A DNA stretch of 64,000 nucleotides, taken from positions 1,488,001-1,552,000 of the forward strand of contig OY759785.1 in the NCBI GenBank assembly GCA_963662605.1, given 5' to 3'. The translations under genes and the position numbers were made by a program. This document shows, one piece after another, positions 36,032 to 45,032 of the stretch. This DNA comes from G963662605 sp963662605. GTDB lineage: Bacteria; Bacteroidota; Ignavibacteria; Ignavibacteriales; Ignavibacteriaceae. The notes beneath the pieces are model-generated. The model searched no databases. It saw only the letters and a list, made by a program, of their open reading frames with translations, and had not been told where the DNA came from. Position 1 is the stretch's first letter, and every line of letters begins with the position of its first letter.

Positions 36032-36424
36032 ATGTTTATTTTATATATCATCGCTGGAATTTTCGTTTTATTTGTTGGATTGCAAATTTCGACAGTCTAC
36101 ATGGCAAAACGCTCAAAGGGAATGAAGCTGTCCGGATTACGAGGCGGCTTGAAAAAACTGGAACAAGCCGGTTCAAAGGGACTTGTGTATTTTCATTCTC
36201 CGGGATGCCATGCCTGCAAAGCTCAAACGCCCGTTATTAAAAAACTCCAGAACAAGTATGCCAATCTGTACGATATTGACGTATCAAAGGATTACGCTTC
36301 TGCAAAAGCGTTCGGTGTAAAGGCTACCCCCACAATGGTGCAAGTAGAAAACGGTATAGTTAAAGATATTATCATCGGAGCACGTCAGGAGCAGGCAATA
36401 GTATCAATTTTATCAGGAATGTAG
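36032..36424 (+). CDS. Membrane-anchored thioredoxin-like protein
   Basis: 130 residues. One N-terminal helix (LYIIAGIFVLFVGLQI) is followed by a short basic linker and a thioredoxin fold. The active site is C59-H-A-C62 (HSPGCHACKAQ) and the cis-proline loop reads ATPTM. CHAC rather than CGPC suggests a redox potential different from cytoplasmic thioredoxin. Only 11 bp separate it from the next small ORF, so they are probably co-transcribed. Topology (which side the domain faces) is not settled. Confidence 0.75.
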   Translation: MFILYIIAGIFVLFVGLQISTVYMAKRSKGMKLSGLRGGLKKLEQAGSKGLVYFHSPGCHACKAQTPVIKKLQNKYANLYDIDVSKDYASAKAFGVKATPTMVQVENGIVKDIIIGARQEQAIVSILSGM

Positions 36425-36435
36425 AAGGTGTATGT

Positions 36436-36615
36436 ATGGGAATTGTGGAGCACGTTACGGCAAAATTAATCATCTCGGTGTTGGCGGGAGCAGGGTTAGG
36501 ATACGGTTATCACCGTTTGGTCGGTTGTCGCAGCGGAGCATGCCCGATAACCGGTAATCCGTATATTGCAACGATTTACGGAGCATTCCTTGGATTTATG
36601 TGGGGGACTAATTAA
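36436..36615 (+). CDS. Small membrane protein, DUF6132-like
   Basis: 59 residues: MGIVEHVTAKLIISVLAG, then GLGYGYHRLVGCRSGACP, then ITGNPYIATIYGAFLGFMWG. Two hydrophobic spans flank a CRSGACPITGNP loop with two cysteines, a pattern seen in short Bacteroidota proteins beside thioredoxins and DUF2892 proteins. It starts 11 bp after the thioredoxin-like gene. The stop codon lies inside a terminator hairpin. Function unknown; the loop cysteines may take part in thiol or metal chemistry. Confidence 0.7.
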   Translation: MGIVEHVTAKLIISVLAGAGLGYGYHRLVGCRSGACPITGNPYIATIYGAFLGFMWGTN

Positions 36616-36628
36616 AGTCCCCTTTGAA
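36603..36628 (+). terminator. Terminator-like hairpin overlapping a stop codon
   Basis: GGGGACT (36603-36609) pairs with AGTCCCC (36616-36622) around AATTAA, which includes the TAA stop of the small membrane protein. A TTTG sequence follows. It separates two convergent genes. Confidence 0.6.
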
Positions 36629-36820
36629 TTATTTCTTATCCGTGTTTATTTTCAGGATCGGGTACAAGGGGCAGAAACCCAGAAACGCAGTTACCATCGG
36701 TACAACACCAATTAGCGACAGCCACTTAAGGTTTTCAGGCAGCACAAAGTACAGAGCAAAAATAATTACCGCAGCAATAAGGCGGATTATCTTATCGAGA
36801 GAACCTACATTTTTCTTCAT
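36629..36820 (-). CDS. DUF2892 (YgaP-like) small transmembrane protein
   Basis: 63 residues: KKNVGSLDKIIRLIAAVIIF, a second span, and the conserved end GFCPLYPILKINT. This is the short inner-membrane module often found fused or next to rhodanese proteins. Two membrane helices are predicted. It faces the thioredoxin-like/DUF6132 pair in convergent orientation. No enzymatic motif is visible. Confidence 0.8.
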   Translation of the reverse strand: MKKNVGSLDKIIRLIAAVIIFALYFVLPENLKWLSLIGVVPMVTAFLGFCPLYPILKINTDKK

Positions 36821-37007
36821 TGAGATTTCCTTATAATAATTTGTTACTAATAATATATTTGTTTACCGGTATGATACAGAATCCGGCAATAAGATTCAGG
36901 TAAATCTGAAAATTCCCTGTGCGGCCTACCCGCTTAATCAATTTCGGGATTTGTTATCTACATCACGTGCAGACACCCGATTAATAAAAATTATGTCCGT
37001 GATTTGT

Positions 37008-37015
37008 TATATTTG
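37008..37015 (+). promoter_or_regulatory. Possible -7 box
   Basis: TATATTTG, an exact TAnnTTTG box, 55 bp before the 37070 start codon. No clear -33/-35 partner is visible, so this is weak. Confidence 0.25.
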
Positions 37016-37069
37016 CGATGTTGATCAGGAATGTTACCGCTCTAAAATATTCAATTTTAAGGTTCAGCT

Positions 37070-37597
37070 ATGCTTGGTGATTGGGTAGTCAAAAGTTCTT
37101 CCAATAAACAGATGTTCCTTTCAATCATTATTGTTCTGGTCGGATTTATTCTGGCGGTAGGATTCAGGGACTTTGATCATAGCTCATTTTCCAATTCTTT
37201 TGCCGGATTTTTATTAGGAGTGCTTCTTATCTTAATCGGCACACCTGCCTTTCTGTTTACCGGAAAAGAAACCACAACGATTGATGTAAAAACCCGCCAG
37301 ATCCGGATCTATTCGAAGAATAGCTTTAAAGAAAACAGCACGGTTATTCCATTTGATGATATTGCCGGGATGCACATTTCTCATTTTGGGAAATATTCCA
37401 GCGGTGTTGTTACTTATTATATATCACTGGAATTAAAATCAGGCAAGATAATACCCTTATTTTTCCCGGCATATTATGAAGGCAGATGGAATCGGAATTC
37501 GGTTGAGGGAAAACTCGAAAGATTACAGGAAATTGTATTTCTAAAGAACCATAACGGTAAGAGTGCGCCGGAAAACTATTCCGATATTTTGAAATAA
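37070..37597 (+). CDS. Two-span membrane protein with PH-like cytoplasmic domain
   Basis: 175 residues. Two hydrophobic segments (~17-32 and ~45-65) are followed by a beta-rich stretch typical of bacterial PH-like domains (TTTIDVKTRQIRIYSKNSFK, VIPFDDIAGMHIS, YYISLELKSGKIIPLFF). No catalytic motif. The gene stands alone and ends within a strong hairpin shared with the convergent signalling operon. Function unknown. Confidence 0.65.
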   Translation: MLGDWVVKSSSNKQMFLSIIIVLVGFILAVGFRDFDHSSFSNSFAGFLLGVLLILIGTPAFLFTGKETTTIDVKTRQIRIYSKNSFKENSTVIPFDDIAGMHISHFGKYSSGVVTYYISLELKSGKIIPLFFPAYYEGRWNRNSVEGKLERLQEIVFLKNHNGKSAPENYSDILK

Positions 37598-37630
37598 CCG
37601 GTTCCAAAAAACGGTTGAACCGGTTATTTC
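37591..37630. terminator. Bidirectional hairpin terminator
   Basis: A perfect 14-bp stem (37591-37604 with 37617-37630) around a 12-nt loop. The left arm includes the TAA stop of the 37070 gene. It lies 22 bp from the stop of the convergent STAS gene. There is no long T-run on either side. Confidence 0.65.
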
Positions 37631-37651
37631 AAAGCTGAAAGCCGCTTGCTA

Positions 37652-37990
37652 TTACATACCGAAGTATGCCATTGCCTCTGCCTGATTTTCGGTAATTTTG
37701 AACAGGTTAAAATATCCGGTTATTTCAAAAACGCGCTTGGTGTTGGCATTTAAACCGCAGAGATAAATACCCCCGTCAAAATCCGCTAATTTCTGATGCG
37801 ATAAAATGAGAATGCGGAGTCCGGCGCTGCTGACAAAATTCATTTTATTGCAATCAATCAGAATGTTGTGTATACCGCGTTCGACGATTTCATCTACTTT
37901 TTGACCAAAAATATCAACCTGAGTTATATCAAAGCGACCCTCAAGTTCAAGAATGGATATTTTATCTTTGATTGTTTCGCGTATTTCCAT
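37652..37990 (-). CDS. STAS-domain anti-sigma factor antagonist
   Basis: 112 residues, a single STAS domain (ILELEGRFDITQVD, NILIDCNKMNFVSSAGLRIL). The phosphorylatable serine is expected at S54/S55 in VSSAG, as in SpoIIAA/RsbV. It follows the PP2C phosphatase gene by 14 bp, with an AAAGG ribosome site. The likely cycle: the phosphatase dephosphorylates this protein, and the kinase-like HATPase tail of the same phosphatase (or another anti-sigma kinase) rephosphorylates it. No sigma factor gene is adjacent. Confidence 0.9.
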   Translation of the reverse strand: MEIRETIKDKISILELEGRFDITQVDIFGQKVDEIVERGIHNILIDCNKMNFVSSAGLRILILSHQKLADFDGGIYLCGLNANTKRVFEITGYFNLFKITENQAEAMAYFGM

Positions 37991-38004
37991 GTATCAGCCT
38001 TTCG

Positions 38005-40386
38005 CTAAATATTAGGTTTACTAAATGTTAAAATATTTTTTCCTTCTACACGTTCGTAAGAAATGTCGTGCAGAATTTTTTTACAAATGAAGATTCCCAT
38101 GCCGCCGGGTTTTACGCCGTGAATACTCGTCGGGATAACCGGGTCGTCTGAATTCAGAGGATCGAACTCGATACCGTCGTCCTCAAGCTGCGCGTCAATA
38201 ATCTTTCCATTATAGTTGACACGAAGCGTGATAAGGTGCTCATTCTCATCATTAAATGCATAAAAGATGATGTTACTGATAAGCTCATCAATAGCGAGAA
38301 GAAAATCATCAATAACCTCCCGGCTGATCTTCCAGGTAACAAATAAAGAATCAAGTTCAGTAGAGAGCTTGCCGATTTCCTGAATATCTTTTCTGACAAG
38401 AATCGTATACTTGAAAGGTTCGTCCTTGTCGCTCAAAACACCACGCCCGCCGAGGTATCGCAGCGTTAGCAGCGTCATGTCATCAAATTGCTCCATGCCT
38501 TCAGCAAACTTATCAACCGCTGTGATAATTGCTTTTGTCAGTTCTTCGGCGTTGAGTTCGGCATGAGCAAGCAGTACCTGTTCGAGATGCGTTTCCTCAA
38601 ATAATTCCGATTCCTTGTTTTCTGCGTCTGTAATACCGTCGGTATACATGGAAATGGCATCTCCGGCTTCAAGCATGAGCGAAGCACTTCTATATGGGCT
38701 TGATTGAATTCCTATCGGGTATCCGTGGAACACTTCAAGCTGCTGAATCGTGCCTTTCCGGAGCAGGTAAGGCGGATTGTGCCCGGCATTGCAATATTCA
38801 AATTCGCCGGAGTAGACATCCAGAATGCCGATAAAGAATGTAACGAACATTTTTTGCAGATTATCCTTGCACAGGTCTTCATTGACAATCCTGACGATTT
38901 CATTCGGCATCATGCCACGGCTATACTTTGCACGCAGCAGGGTTCTGGTCATTGCCATTAAGAGGGATGCCGGAACGCCCTTGCCCGATACATCGCCGAT
39001 AGCAAGAACCAAATGCCGGTCATCGGCAAAGAAATAATCATACAAATCGCCACCGACAGCTTTAACCGGCGTGAGGTGTGCGAACAGATCAATTTCAGTC
39101 CTGTCTGGGAATGGCGGAAATAATTTCGGGATAATGCTCATCTGAATATCATGAGCGATGCGCATTTCGCTCTCTATCTTCTCCATATCGGCAGTGGTTT
39201 TTTTCAGGTTCTCAATGTGATATTGAAGAGATGTCTGCATGGAGATAAACGAGTTGTTTAGTTCGCCGACTTCATCGTTCCGGTCTAACGGCTCGATATT
39301 CACATGAAAATTTCCCTGAGCGATCAGCTTTGTAGCATTCGCGAGCGAAGTTAAAGGTTTTGTGGCGGATTGACTTACTAATACAATTAATATAATGAGC
39401 AGTATACCGGTGAATATAATAATAAAGACAATAAACTCACTCAAACGGTTAATGTCGCTGAACAATTCATCAATCGGATATAACACACCGACAGACCACC
39501 CGCTTGATTTTATCGGGGCGTAATATATCCAGCTCAGTTTCCCGGTCTGCACATTTTTATACGCGAATGTCGCCTTGCCCTGCATACCGTTAATCATGTT
39601 CTGTCCCATGATGCGCATGTCCTTATAGTTGCGTTCATCGGCAAGACTAAAAAGGCTCTCGTTCATGATAAGATTTTTATTCGGATGGCAGACGATAGTT
39701 CCTGTGCGGGAAATGACAAAACAATAACCGGTTTTTGAAATGTAGGTGTTGTTAATTATTCTTACCAGACCCTCAAGTGATATGTCGGCTGTTACCGTAC
39801 CACGGGCAACACGCTTTCCGTCAACAACATGATAGAAGGGAACCGAATAGGTCGCCATGAGAATGCCGCCGCCGCCCTCGTCAATATATGGTTCAGACCA
39901 ATAGCCCTTATCCAAAGTTATTGGTATTTGATACCAATCTGAAACGTGATACGTGTAATTTTCATTACCGAGATAGATAGTCTTTAAAACCTTTTTATCT
40001 TTGTAAACATACGGGGAATGGTAGAATTCTTTTTTATCGTACGCGTAGGGCTCATATGCGATGGCAATACCGTAAATCTCGCGGTTTTTGGTTAAAACGG
40101 TATCCAGCATGTCAATAAGCCGGTCATCTTTAAAATCCTCGGATGAAAGAATCATACTCAACGTGTTCGGCACCTTTTCAACCCGGCGGACAAGTCCGTC
40201 AATTGTGCCGACAAAGTTCTTAACTTGCAAGCTAGCGGACGTTTCAATTCTTTCGGATATGATGTGCCTTGAGTAAAAGTATGAATAAAGAAATACAACA
40301 AAGCAAAGAACTTCGACTATTGAACAGATGTAAAAAGCCAGCTTGAAACCCAGCGAACGGTTTTTGAGAAAATTAAAAATCTTCAT
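38005..40386 (-). CDS. Cache-HAMP-PP2C (SpoIIE/RsbU) phosphatase with C-terminal RsbW-like ATPase domain
   Basis: 793 residues. TM1 (~15-37), a double-Cache extracellular sensor (~40-310, YYHVSDWY-type ligand region, GYCFVISRTGTIVCHPN), TM2 (~316-340) and HAMP (~345-395). A PP2C phosphatase follows, with metal-binding residues in VGGDLYDYF, GDVSGKGVPASLLMA, YTDGITDAEN and FDDMTLLTL. The last ~130 residues form a GHKL ATPase like anti-sigma kinase RsbW (IDELISNIIFYAF, PGGMGIFICKK). Phosphatase and opposing kinase activities are therefore in one polypeptide. It starts 2 bp after a substrate-binding protein gene, which probably delivers the ligand to the Cache domain. Confidence 0.9.
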   Translation of the reverse strand: MKIFNFLKNRSLGFKLAFYICSIVEVLCFVVFLYSYFYSRHIISERIETSASLQVKNFVGTIDGLVRRVEKVPNTLSMILSSEDFKDDRLIDMLDTVLTKNREIYGIAIAYEPYAYDKKEFYHSPYVYKDKKVLKTIYLGNENYTYHVSDWYQIPITLDKGYWSEPYIDEGGGGILMATYSVPFYHVVDGKRVARGTVTADISLEGLVRIINNTYISKTGYCFVISRTGTIVCHPNKNLIMNESLFSLADERNYKDMRIMGQNMINGMQGKATFAYKNVQTGKLSWIYYAPIKSSGWSVGVLYPIDELFSDINRLSEFIVFIIIFTGILLIILIVLVSQSATKPLTSLANATKLIAQGNFHVNIEPLDRNDEVGELNNSFISMQTSLQYHIENLKKTTADMEKIESEMRIAHDIQMSIIPKLFPPFPDRTEIDLFAHLTPVKAVGGDLYDYFFADDRHLVLAIGDVSGKGVPASLLMAMTRTLLRAKYSRGMMPNEIVRIVNEDLCKDNLQKMFVTFFIGILDVYSGEFEYCNAGHNPPYLLRKGTIQQLEVFHGYPIGIQSSPYRSASLMLEAGDAISMYTDGITDAENKESELFEETHLEQVLLAHAELNAEELTKAIITAVDKFAEGMEQFDDMTLLTLRYLGGRGVLSDKDEPFKYTILVRKDIQEIGKLSTELDSLFVTWKISREVIDDFLLAIDELISNIIFYAFNDENEHLITLRVNYNGKIIDAQLEDDGIEFDPLNSDDPVIPTSIHGVKPGGMGIFICKKILHDISYERVEGKNILTFSKPNI

Positions 40387-40388
40387 GG

Positions 40389-41339
40389 CTATTTGATACT
40401 CCTGTTTATTGCATTGAAAGCAGGTGCCTTTTTCACTAATCCGAGTTTTTCAAGAAGCCACGCGGTAGTATTATAGTCTTGTTGACTAAGGAGTCCCGTT
40501 ACATGTTTTTTGCCGTCAGTATTCAGTAATCCGTGCAGGCCGTATACCGTCCACCTCATTTGGGAGTAATTCATTGTTATACTTTTTGACTTCACGTACT
40601 TCATAACGCAGTCAATGCTTTCCTCCGGATGGTCGTACATATACTGCCAGCCTTCCAGTGTTGCCTGAATGAACTTTTTGCATAACTCCGGATTGGTTTT
40701 ATACGTGCTTTCAAGACAGTACAAGCCGTCTTCAGGAAGATTCAGCTGAATATCTTTATAATAAAAAGCCGAGAGGGAAGAAGAATCAATCCCGGAATTA
40801 ATGATATTATGAAAATCGCTGTATGATTTTACTATCAAAGCGTCAACGCAGTCCATTAATAGTAAGTTTACCGAAGCTCCACGGGGCATTACCGTCAGGT
40901 TTAAATTGTATTTCTTAACAAATGCGTCACCGATAACCTGCAATTCCTCACCAAACATGCCGATACTTTTTCCGTTGAGGTCGTTGATTGATTTTATATT
41001 GCCGGCTTTTTTTGATACCACCATAAAAGAGGAAGATTTCAATAATTGGGCGAGGTTAACAATGGGCTGCTTTTCAGAATATAATTTGACGGCGGTTGGA
41101 AGCATAAGGGTAGTAAACATCACTTTACCCCGTGTGAGATAGGAAAGAGCGATACCCCTGCCGCCGGAAACGAATTTTACACTCAGGCCGTACTTTTTAT
41201 AGATGCCCTTTTCCTGAGCAAGTATCTGTCCGGGAAATTCGGCTTGCTGTTTGCCGATGAAACAGGTTACTTCCTGCGAAAATGCTTGATTGCTTAAAAG
41301 AAGAAGTATTACGAAGACAAAAAAGCGGATTCTTTTCAT
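40389..41339 (-). CDS. NMT1/SsuA-like periplasmic substrate-binding protein without a transporter
   Basis: 316 residues with a signal peptide ending QAFSQ. Fold marks of the NMT1/THI5/taurine-binding class: EFPGQILAQEKGIYKKYGL, LNGKSIGMFGEELQV, ECVD-like specificity loop (MDCVDALIVKSYSDF). No permease or ATPase gene is nearby. It is first in the operon with the Cache-PP2C phosphatase (2-bp gap) and the STAS protein. It is therefore more likely a ligand sensor subunit than part of an importer. Ligand candidates are sulfonates, nitrogen compounds or pyrimidine precursors. Confidence 0.85.
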   Translation of the reverse strand: MKRIRFFVFVILLLLSNQAFSQEVTCFIGKQQAEFPGQILAQEKGIYKKYGLSVKFVSGGRGIALSYLTRGKVMFTTLMLPTAVKLYSEKQPIVNLAQLLKSSSFMVVSKKAGNIKSINDLNGKSIGMFGEELQVIGDAFVKKYNLNLTVMPRGASVNLLLMDCVDALIVKSYSDFHNIINSGIDSSSLSAFYYKDIQLNLPEDGLYCLESTYKTNPELCKKFIQATLEGWQYMYDHPEESIDCVMKYVKSKSITMNYSQMRWTVYGLHGLLNTDGKKHVTGLLSQQDYNTTAWLLEKLGLVKKAPAFNAINRSIK

Positions 41340-41475
41340 AGAGCAACTATCTTCCTATTGTATACTTTAATATATCAATAATTCCGCAAAAGATGAAACA
41401 GGAAGTTGAAGGCCGGCGTACAGACAGAATCCGGCTCACATGAAAACTTGGTGGCAAAGCAATACTCCGTTGTAT

Positions 41476-41806
41476 GTCATTCCGGAAAATCTGCCGCTAA
41501 AGTATAATACAAATTTTGATCTGACTCGGCAGATTTATCCGTTCGCAGAATGCTGCGCAGAATCCAGATTTGAAAAAGCTTTGAGAAGTATAATTGAGAT
41601 AAAAGGTAGGGGGTAGTTTCAAGAGCAAAATTGCGGGTTTTCTTGAGCAAATAAGCTTAAAATACAATTCAAAACAACTTTTAAGAGCAGTCTCCCTTTA
41701 AGAGATTCTTGAAATGGATTCTGCACAGCATTCTGCGAACGGACAAATCTGTCGAACCACGTTAGTTAGTTTAGAAACATTTTCGCGACAGATTTTCCGG
41801 AATGAC
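41476..41806. repeat. 331-bp inverted-repeat element with folded arms (MITE/REPIN-like)
   Basis: The 721-bp region between two divergent genes has arms of 96 and 95 nt (41476-41571 and 41712-41806) that are inverted copies: GTCATTCCGGAAAATCTGCC on the left against ...TTTTCCGGAATGAC on the right, plus TCCGTTCGCAGAATGCTG and CAGAATCC blocks. Each arm also folds on itself: AAATCTGCCG/CGGCAGATTT on the left and AAATCTGTCG/CGACAGATTT on the right, with a compensated C-G to T-A change. The 140-nt centre shows no ORF. No target-site duplication was identified. Confidence 0.6.
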
Positions 41807-41975
41807 GACTTCTCTCTCTAAAAATTTTCGGGTTAATCAACTTTGCCTCTAAAATTTCATTTGAACCCAGAATTCCAAGTCGGGTTTTTAGATAACGTCA
41901 ACTTTAGTCCGGTAAGGGTATGTGCATATTTTTTGCGGGTAGTGAAAATTTTTCATACGGACGAAATTTTCCACA

Positions 41976-42004
41976 TTGAAATTGCAGGAAAAACAAGCTA
42001 TTAT
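41976..42004 (+). promoter_or_regulatory. Promoter of the repeat lipoprotein
   Basis: TTGAAA (41976-41981), 17-nt spacer, TATTAT (41999-42004), 57 bp before the ATG. The palindrome TGAAAA-T-TTTTCA at 41943-41955 lies just upstream and could be an operator. Confidence 0.5.
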
Positions 42005-42060
42005 GTGGCATAGAAGTTGATTAATAGCCTGGTAACTTATTCCCATTATGAGGTAAAAAT

Positions 42061-42909
42061 ATGAAACCGATTTTCGCAGCGATGTTGATAGCCGTATTGT
42101 TCGTTGGATGCAGCAAGAATGATCCGGTTAGTTCCGATAGTTCAGCTTCCTCTTCCAGTCAGGCGGCATTTAGTGCAGCTTCTATGTATAAAACAGCCGG
42201 GGACTCAACGGTAACAGCAGACAGCTCCGTATGCCCGCATGACTCCCTGCGTAACGTGCATATGCTGGATTCAATAAAGACGTATCTCACCTTGTCGGAC
42301 GATCAGTACGTTCTTCTCCGGACAATAGGCGATACCTTATATGCGCAGCTTAAAGCGATTCGCTCCCTGGTGAAAAATCATCAGATATCCTGTGATTCTT
42401 CCCGTGTTCTGGTTGATGCCGCGAGAGCACAGTTTGTCGCTTCGGTAAATGCTATTCTGACAACCGATCAACAAGCACTTTTCACAACGTGGTTGTCGTT
42501 ATACTGGTCAAAAGTGGGAATGGGCGGAGGTCCGGGCGGACGGCATGGAGTTCCCGGAGGTAACGGCGGGATTGAATCAAATGATTCCCTAAGAAGCATG
42601 CAAATGCTGGACTCCTTAAAAACGTATCTAAGTTTAACGGATGAGCAATTTACTCTTTTAGTGGCAATCCGTGATACTCTGACGTCGCAGATATCGGCAA
42701 TTCAAACGCAGGCGATAAGTCAACAAATAACAATAGACTCAATTCGCGTACTTATGGATAACGCAAAGGCGCAGTTTGTTGCTTCTGTCAACGCTATTTT
42801 GACCACCGATCAGGCAGCTAAATTTTCTGCATGGCTCACGTTATATTGGGAGCAACCAAAGGGCATGGGACATGGCGGAGGCCGCGGACATCACGGCGGA
42901 ATGCACTAA
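42061..42909 (+). CDS. Lipoprotein with two Spy/CpxP-like repeats and a His/Gly-rich tail
   Basis: 282 residues. The lipobox is VLFVGC (Cys17). Two ~90-residue helical repeats (~60-150 and ~175-265) are clearly duplicated: DSLRNVHMLDSIKTYLTLSD against DSLRSMQMLDSLKTYLSLTD, and QFVASVNAILTTDQ is identical in both. The short LS/TDDQ...L pattern recalls metal-stress periplasmic proteins of the Spy/CpxP type, but this link is tentative. The end GMGHGGGRGHHGGMH could bind Cu or Zn. A strong promoter and terminator bracket it as a single-gene unit. Confidence 0.75.
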   Translation: MKPIFAAMLIAVLFVGCSKNDPVSSDSSASSSSQAAFSAASMYKTAGDSTVTADSSVCPHDSLRNVHMLDSIKTYLTLSDDQYVLLRTIGDTLYAQLKAIRSLVKNHQISCDSSRVLVDAARAQFVASVNAILTTDQQALFTTWLSLYWSKVGMGGGPGGRHGVPGGNGGIESNDSLRSMQMLDSLKTYLSLTDEQFTLLVAIRDTLTSQISAIQTQAISQQITIDSIRVLMDNAKAQFVASVNAILTTDQAAKFSAWLTLYWEQPKGMGHGGGRGHHGGMH

Positions 42910-42921
42910 ATAATTGAAATT

Positions 42922-42948
42922 AAAACGGCCGCTCATGCGGCCGTTTTT
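42922..42948 (+). terminator. Rho-independent terminator
   Basis: ACGGCCGC (42925-42932) and GCGGCCGT (42937-42944) pair around TCAT, extended by A-T pairs and followed by a T-run. It lies 12 bp after the lipoprotein stop. Confidence 0.85.
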
Positions 42949-42997
42949 GGTTTTGGCCCGCTGATTCCCACAGATTTACCTACGATGCAAATATCTC

Positions 42998-43026
42998 TTG
43001 ACTATCGGATGAATATTTGGTAAAAT
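42998..43026 (+). promoter_or_regulatory. Candidate promoter with long leader
   Basis: TTGACT (42998-43003), 17-nt spacer, TAAAAT (43021-43026). If used, the transcript of the 43334 gene would have a ~300-nt 5' UTR. The UTR carries no recognised riboswitch; the in-frame extension up to 43103 reads as ordinary leader. Confidence 0.45.
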
Positions 43027-43333
43027 GGCGTAAGGCTGTTTTAAAATTCACTTCTCAAACTCTTCCTTCCTGAGATAGACAGCCGGCTGTTTAAATGTTG
43101 TTGTGTTGCTTCCTTATAATTATCTGATTCTTACACTATTAAGCTTATTGTGCTTTAAGATACTCCGTATCATAAATGCTATAACTCACCATTTCAGGTG
43201 TATTACGATAAAATTGCTTTGTGATGCGTATTATCGGGAACATCCTGAAAAAGTATTCGTACGAGGGAATAACTATTTCCATATAGTTACAATAAAATCA
43301 ATACATATTCATTTATTCTTAGGTGGAGGTTAT

Positions 43334-45022
43334 ATGCATTACAGGGTTAGGCCATGTATCGTTATTATTTTGTGCGCGTTTGCTTTCTGCAATTTTCTAT
43401 TTGCTCAGGGTGTCCCTAAAAAGGGGAGCGCTACCGAAAAAGTAGCTCAGTCTGCCAAAACTAATTCATTTTCACTTCCGGCAAGATACTTTCTATTTGA
43501 GGAAGAAGAATGGGAGTATTGTAATATTCCGGAAGGTGCCGTATTAACTTCCGGTGATGCTAATATTCAATTTAATCGTGCAACTAAATACATCCGGCTC
43601 CCGAGATTAGATAAGGATTTTCAGCTGGATTTACGAATTAACAATAAAATAGTAAAGTCCTTTATAACAAGAATTTCCAGACAGGAATCAGTCAAGCTTG
43701 TTGTTGCAAATTCACATCTTATTGCCGGTGAATCAATGAACCTCAAAATAGAAGTATCAAGCAACTTATTGTTTTACAAATCAGCGATAACACTATTAAA
43801 AAAGACACGAGAAGGTGTCGAATATTCCCAGGTAGAAAAAGATAAACTCCTATATGACACACCGGTATCACTTGAAGATAATCAGGCTGAATATAAAGTA
43901 CGTATCGAAATGGATGATGGAACGGTGTATTTCAGTAATCACGTAAAGATCAGTGTCGCTGACAAAGTGAACGTGATAGTTTGTAATACAAATCCGGAAG
44001 TCTCCTTAGTAGAGAATGTATCAACTACAAAATTACAGCCACTTACTTTTTTTAATAAACTTGCATTGTCACTTGAAGACAAGAAAAGTACTATTCATTC
44101 AGCCGGCCTTGATAATGATGGGGCGCTGTTAATTAGAAGTCGGGCTGATACCACCAAGAGGTTCGTATTCCCGAAAGTTGATCCGCAGCTTATCAGCAGG
44201 AATTGGTTGAAGCTTGACCTGGAGGCTTTAAAAGACTGGGATGATGCCGATTGTGATCTGATTTTGAATACAGAATCACGTAAACAAATATTTCAATTCC
44301 GGCTCGAAAATCCGCGACTTGAAGCTGTTCTTAAAATTAATAAACCAGGTAATGATACCTTGAAACCGATCAATAATTGCTTTGAACAGGGTAAATACTC
44401 CGAAATAACCGATAAAGACAATTTAGTACTCTTTTTTACATATGGCTCTGACACAGTAACTTTTGAAAAAGCCAAATTCGGTAATTTTATTATTACTTCA
44501 GCTTATGATACCATTCAAAGGGGGAGCGTTGATGAAGGTATTAGGCGCCTAACATTTCCGATGTGTGACTACAAAAAGTATGATAATGGCGATTTATTGA
44601 CCATTGAAGTTCGCTTTGGCGGGGAAAAACTAATTAAACAGGTGCGTCTGTATAAACTCTACGACTATTACGGGTGGTCTGGATTCTGGCTGCCGACAGT
44701 TTTAACTGCTGTCCATCTTAAAGCTGATGAATCAAATCACCGGGTTGTTAGTGTATTTCCGGTATCAGTAGCCTGGGGAATGAGATTCTATCTGAGGAGA
44801 AATAAACACTATATCGGCGCCTCTTTGTTGGCCGAATGGATTACTATATCGGACGACAAGTCCAAATATCTCTCTTCGGGTTCATTAGGTGCATTCTTTG
44901 ACTTTAATAATTATTGTTATGTCGGATTTGGATATAAGTTTGAGATCCAAAAAAAGCCAATGCCGGCATTAATTGTGGATGTTTCGTTGACCAAAATTTT
45001 AGAACATCTTGTTATTCCATAA
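43334..45022 (+). CDS. Large secreted or outer-membrane protein of unknown function
   Basis: 562 residues from ATG 43334, chosen because GGTGGAGGT lies 5-13 bp upstream and the signal peptide (PCIVIILCAFAFCNFLFAQ) begins there. Residues ~90-480 are mixed beta, with repeated domains of unknown family (VKLVVANSHLIAGESMNLKI, LEDNQAEYKVRIEMDD). The last ~110 residues look like a small membrane-associated beta-sheet or barrel end (WLPTVLTAVHLKAD ... KYLSSGSLGAFFDFNNYCYVGFGYKF). No T9SS tail. Function unknown. Confidence 0.6.
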   Translation: MHYRVRPCIVIILCAFAFCNFLFAQGVPKKGSATEKVAQSAKTNSFSLPARYFLFEEEEWEYCNIPEGAVLTSGDANIQFNRATKYIRLPRLDKDFQLDLRINNKIVKSFITRISRQESVKLVVANSHLIAGESMNLKIEVSSNLLFYKSAITLLKKTREGVEYSQVEKDKLLYDTPVSLEDNQAEYKVRIEMDDGTVYFSNHVKISVADKVNVIVCNTNPEVSLVENVSTTKLQPLTFFNKLALSLEDKKSTIHSAGLDNDGALLIRSRADTTKRFVFPKVDPQLISRNWLKLDLEALKDWDDADCDLILNTESRKQIFQFRLENPRLEAVLKINKPGNDTLKPINNCFEQGKYSEITDKDNLVLFFTYGSDTVTFEKAKFGNFIITSAYDTIQRGSVDEGIRRLTFPMCDYKKYDNGDLLTIEVRFGGEKLIKQVRLYKLYDYYGWSGFWLPTVLTAVHLKADESNHRVVSVFPVSVAWGMRFYLRRNKHYIGASLLAEWITISDDKSKYLSSGSLGAFFDFNNYCYVGFGYKFEIQKKPMPALIVDVSLTKILEHLVIP

Positions 45023-45032
45023 GATAATACGG

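Noticed and set aside
43103..43333. N-terminal extension of the 43334 gene
   Set aside because: The signal peptide and GGTGGAGGT ribosome site place the start at 43334; the earlier codons are basic and His-rich without protein character.
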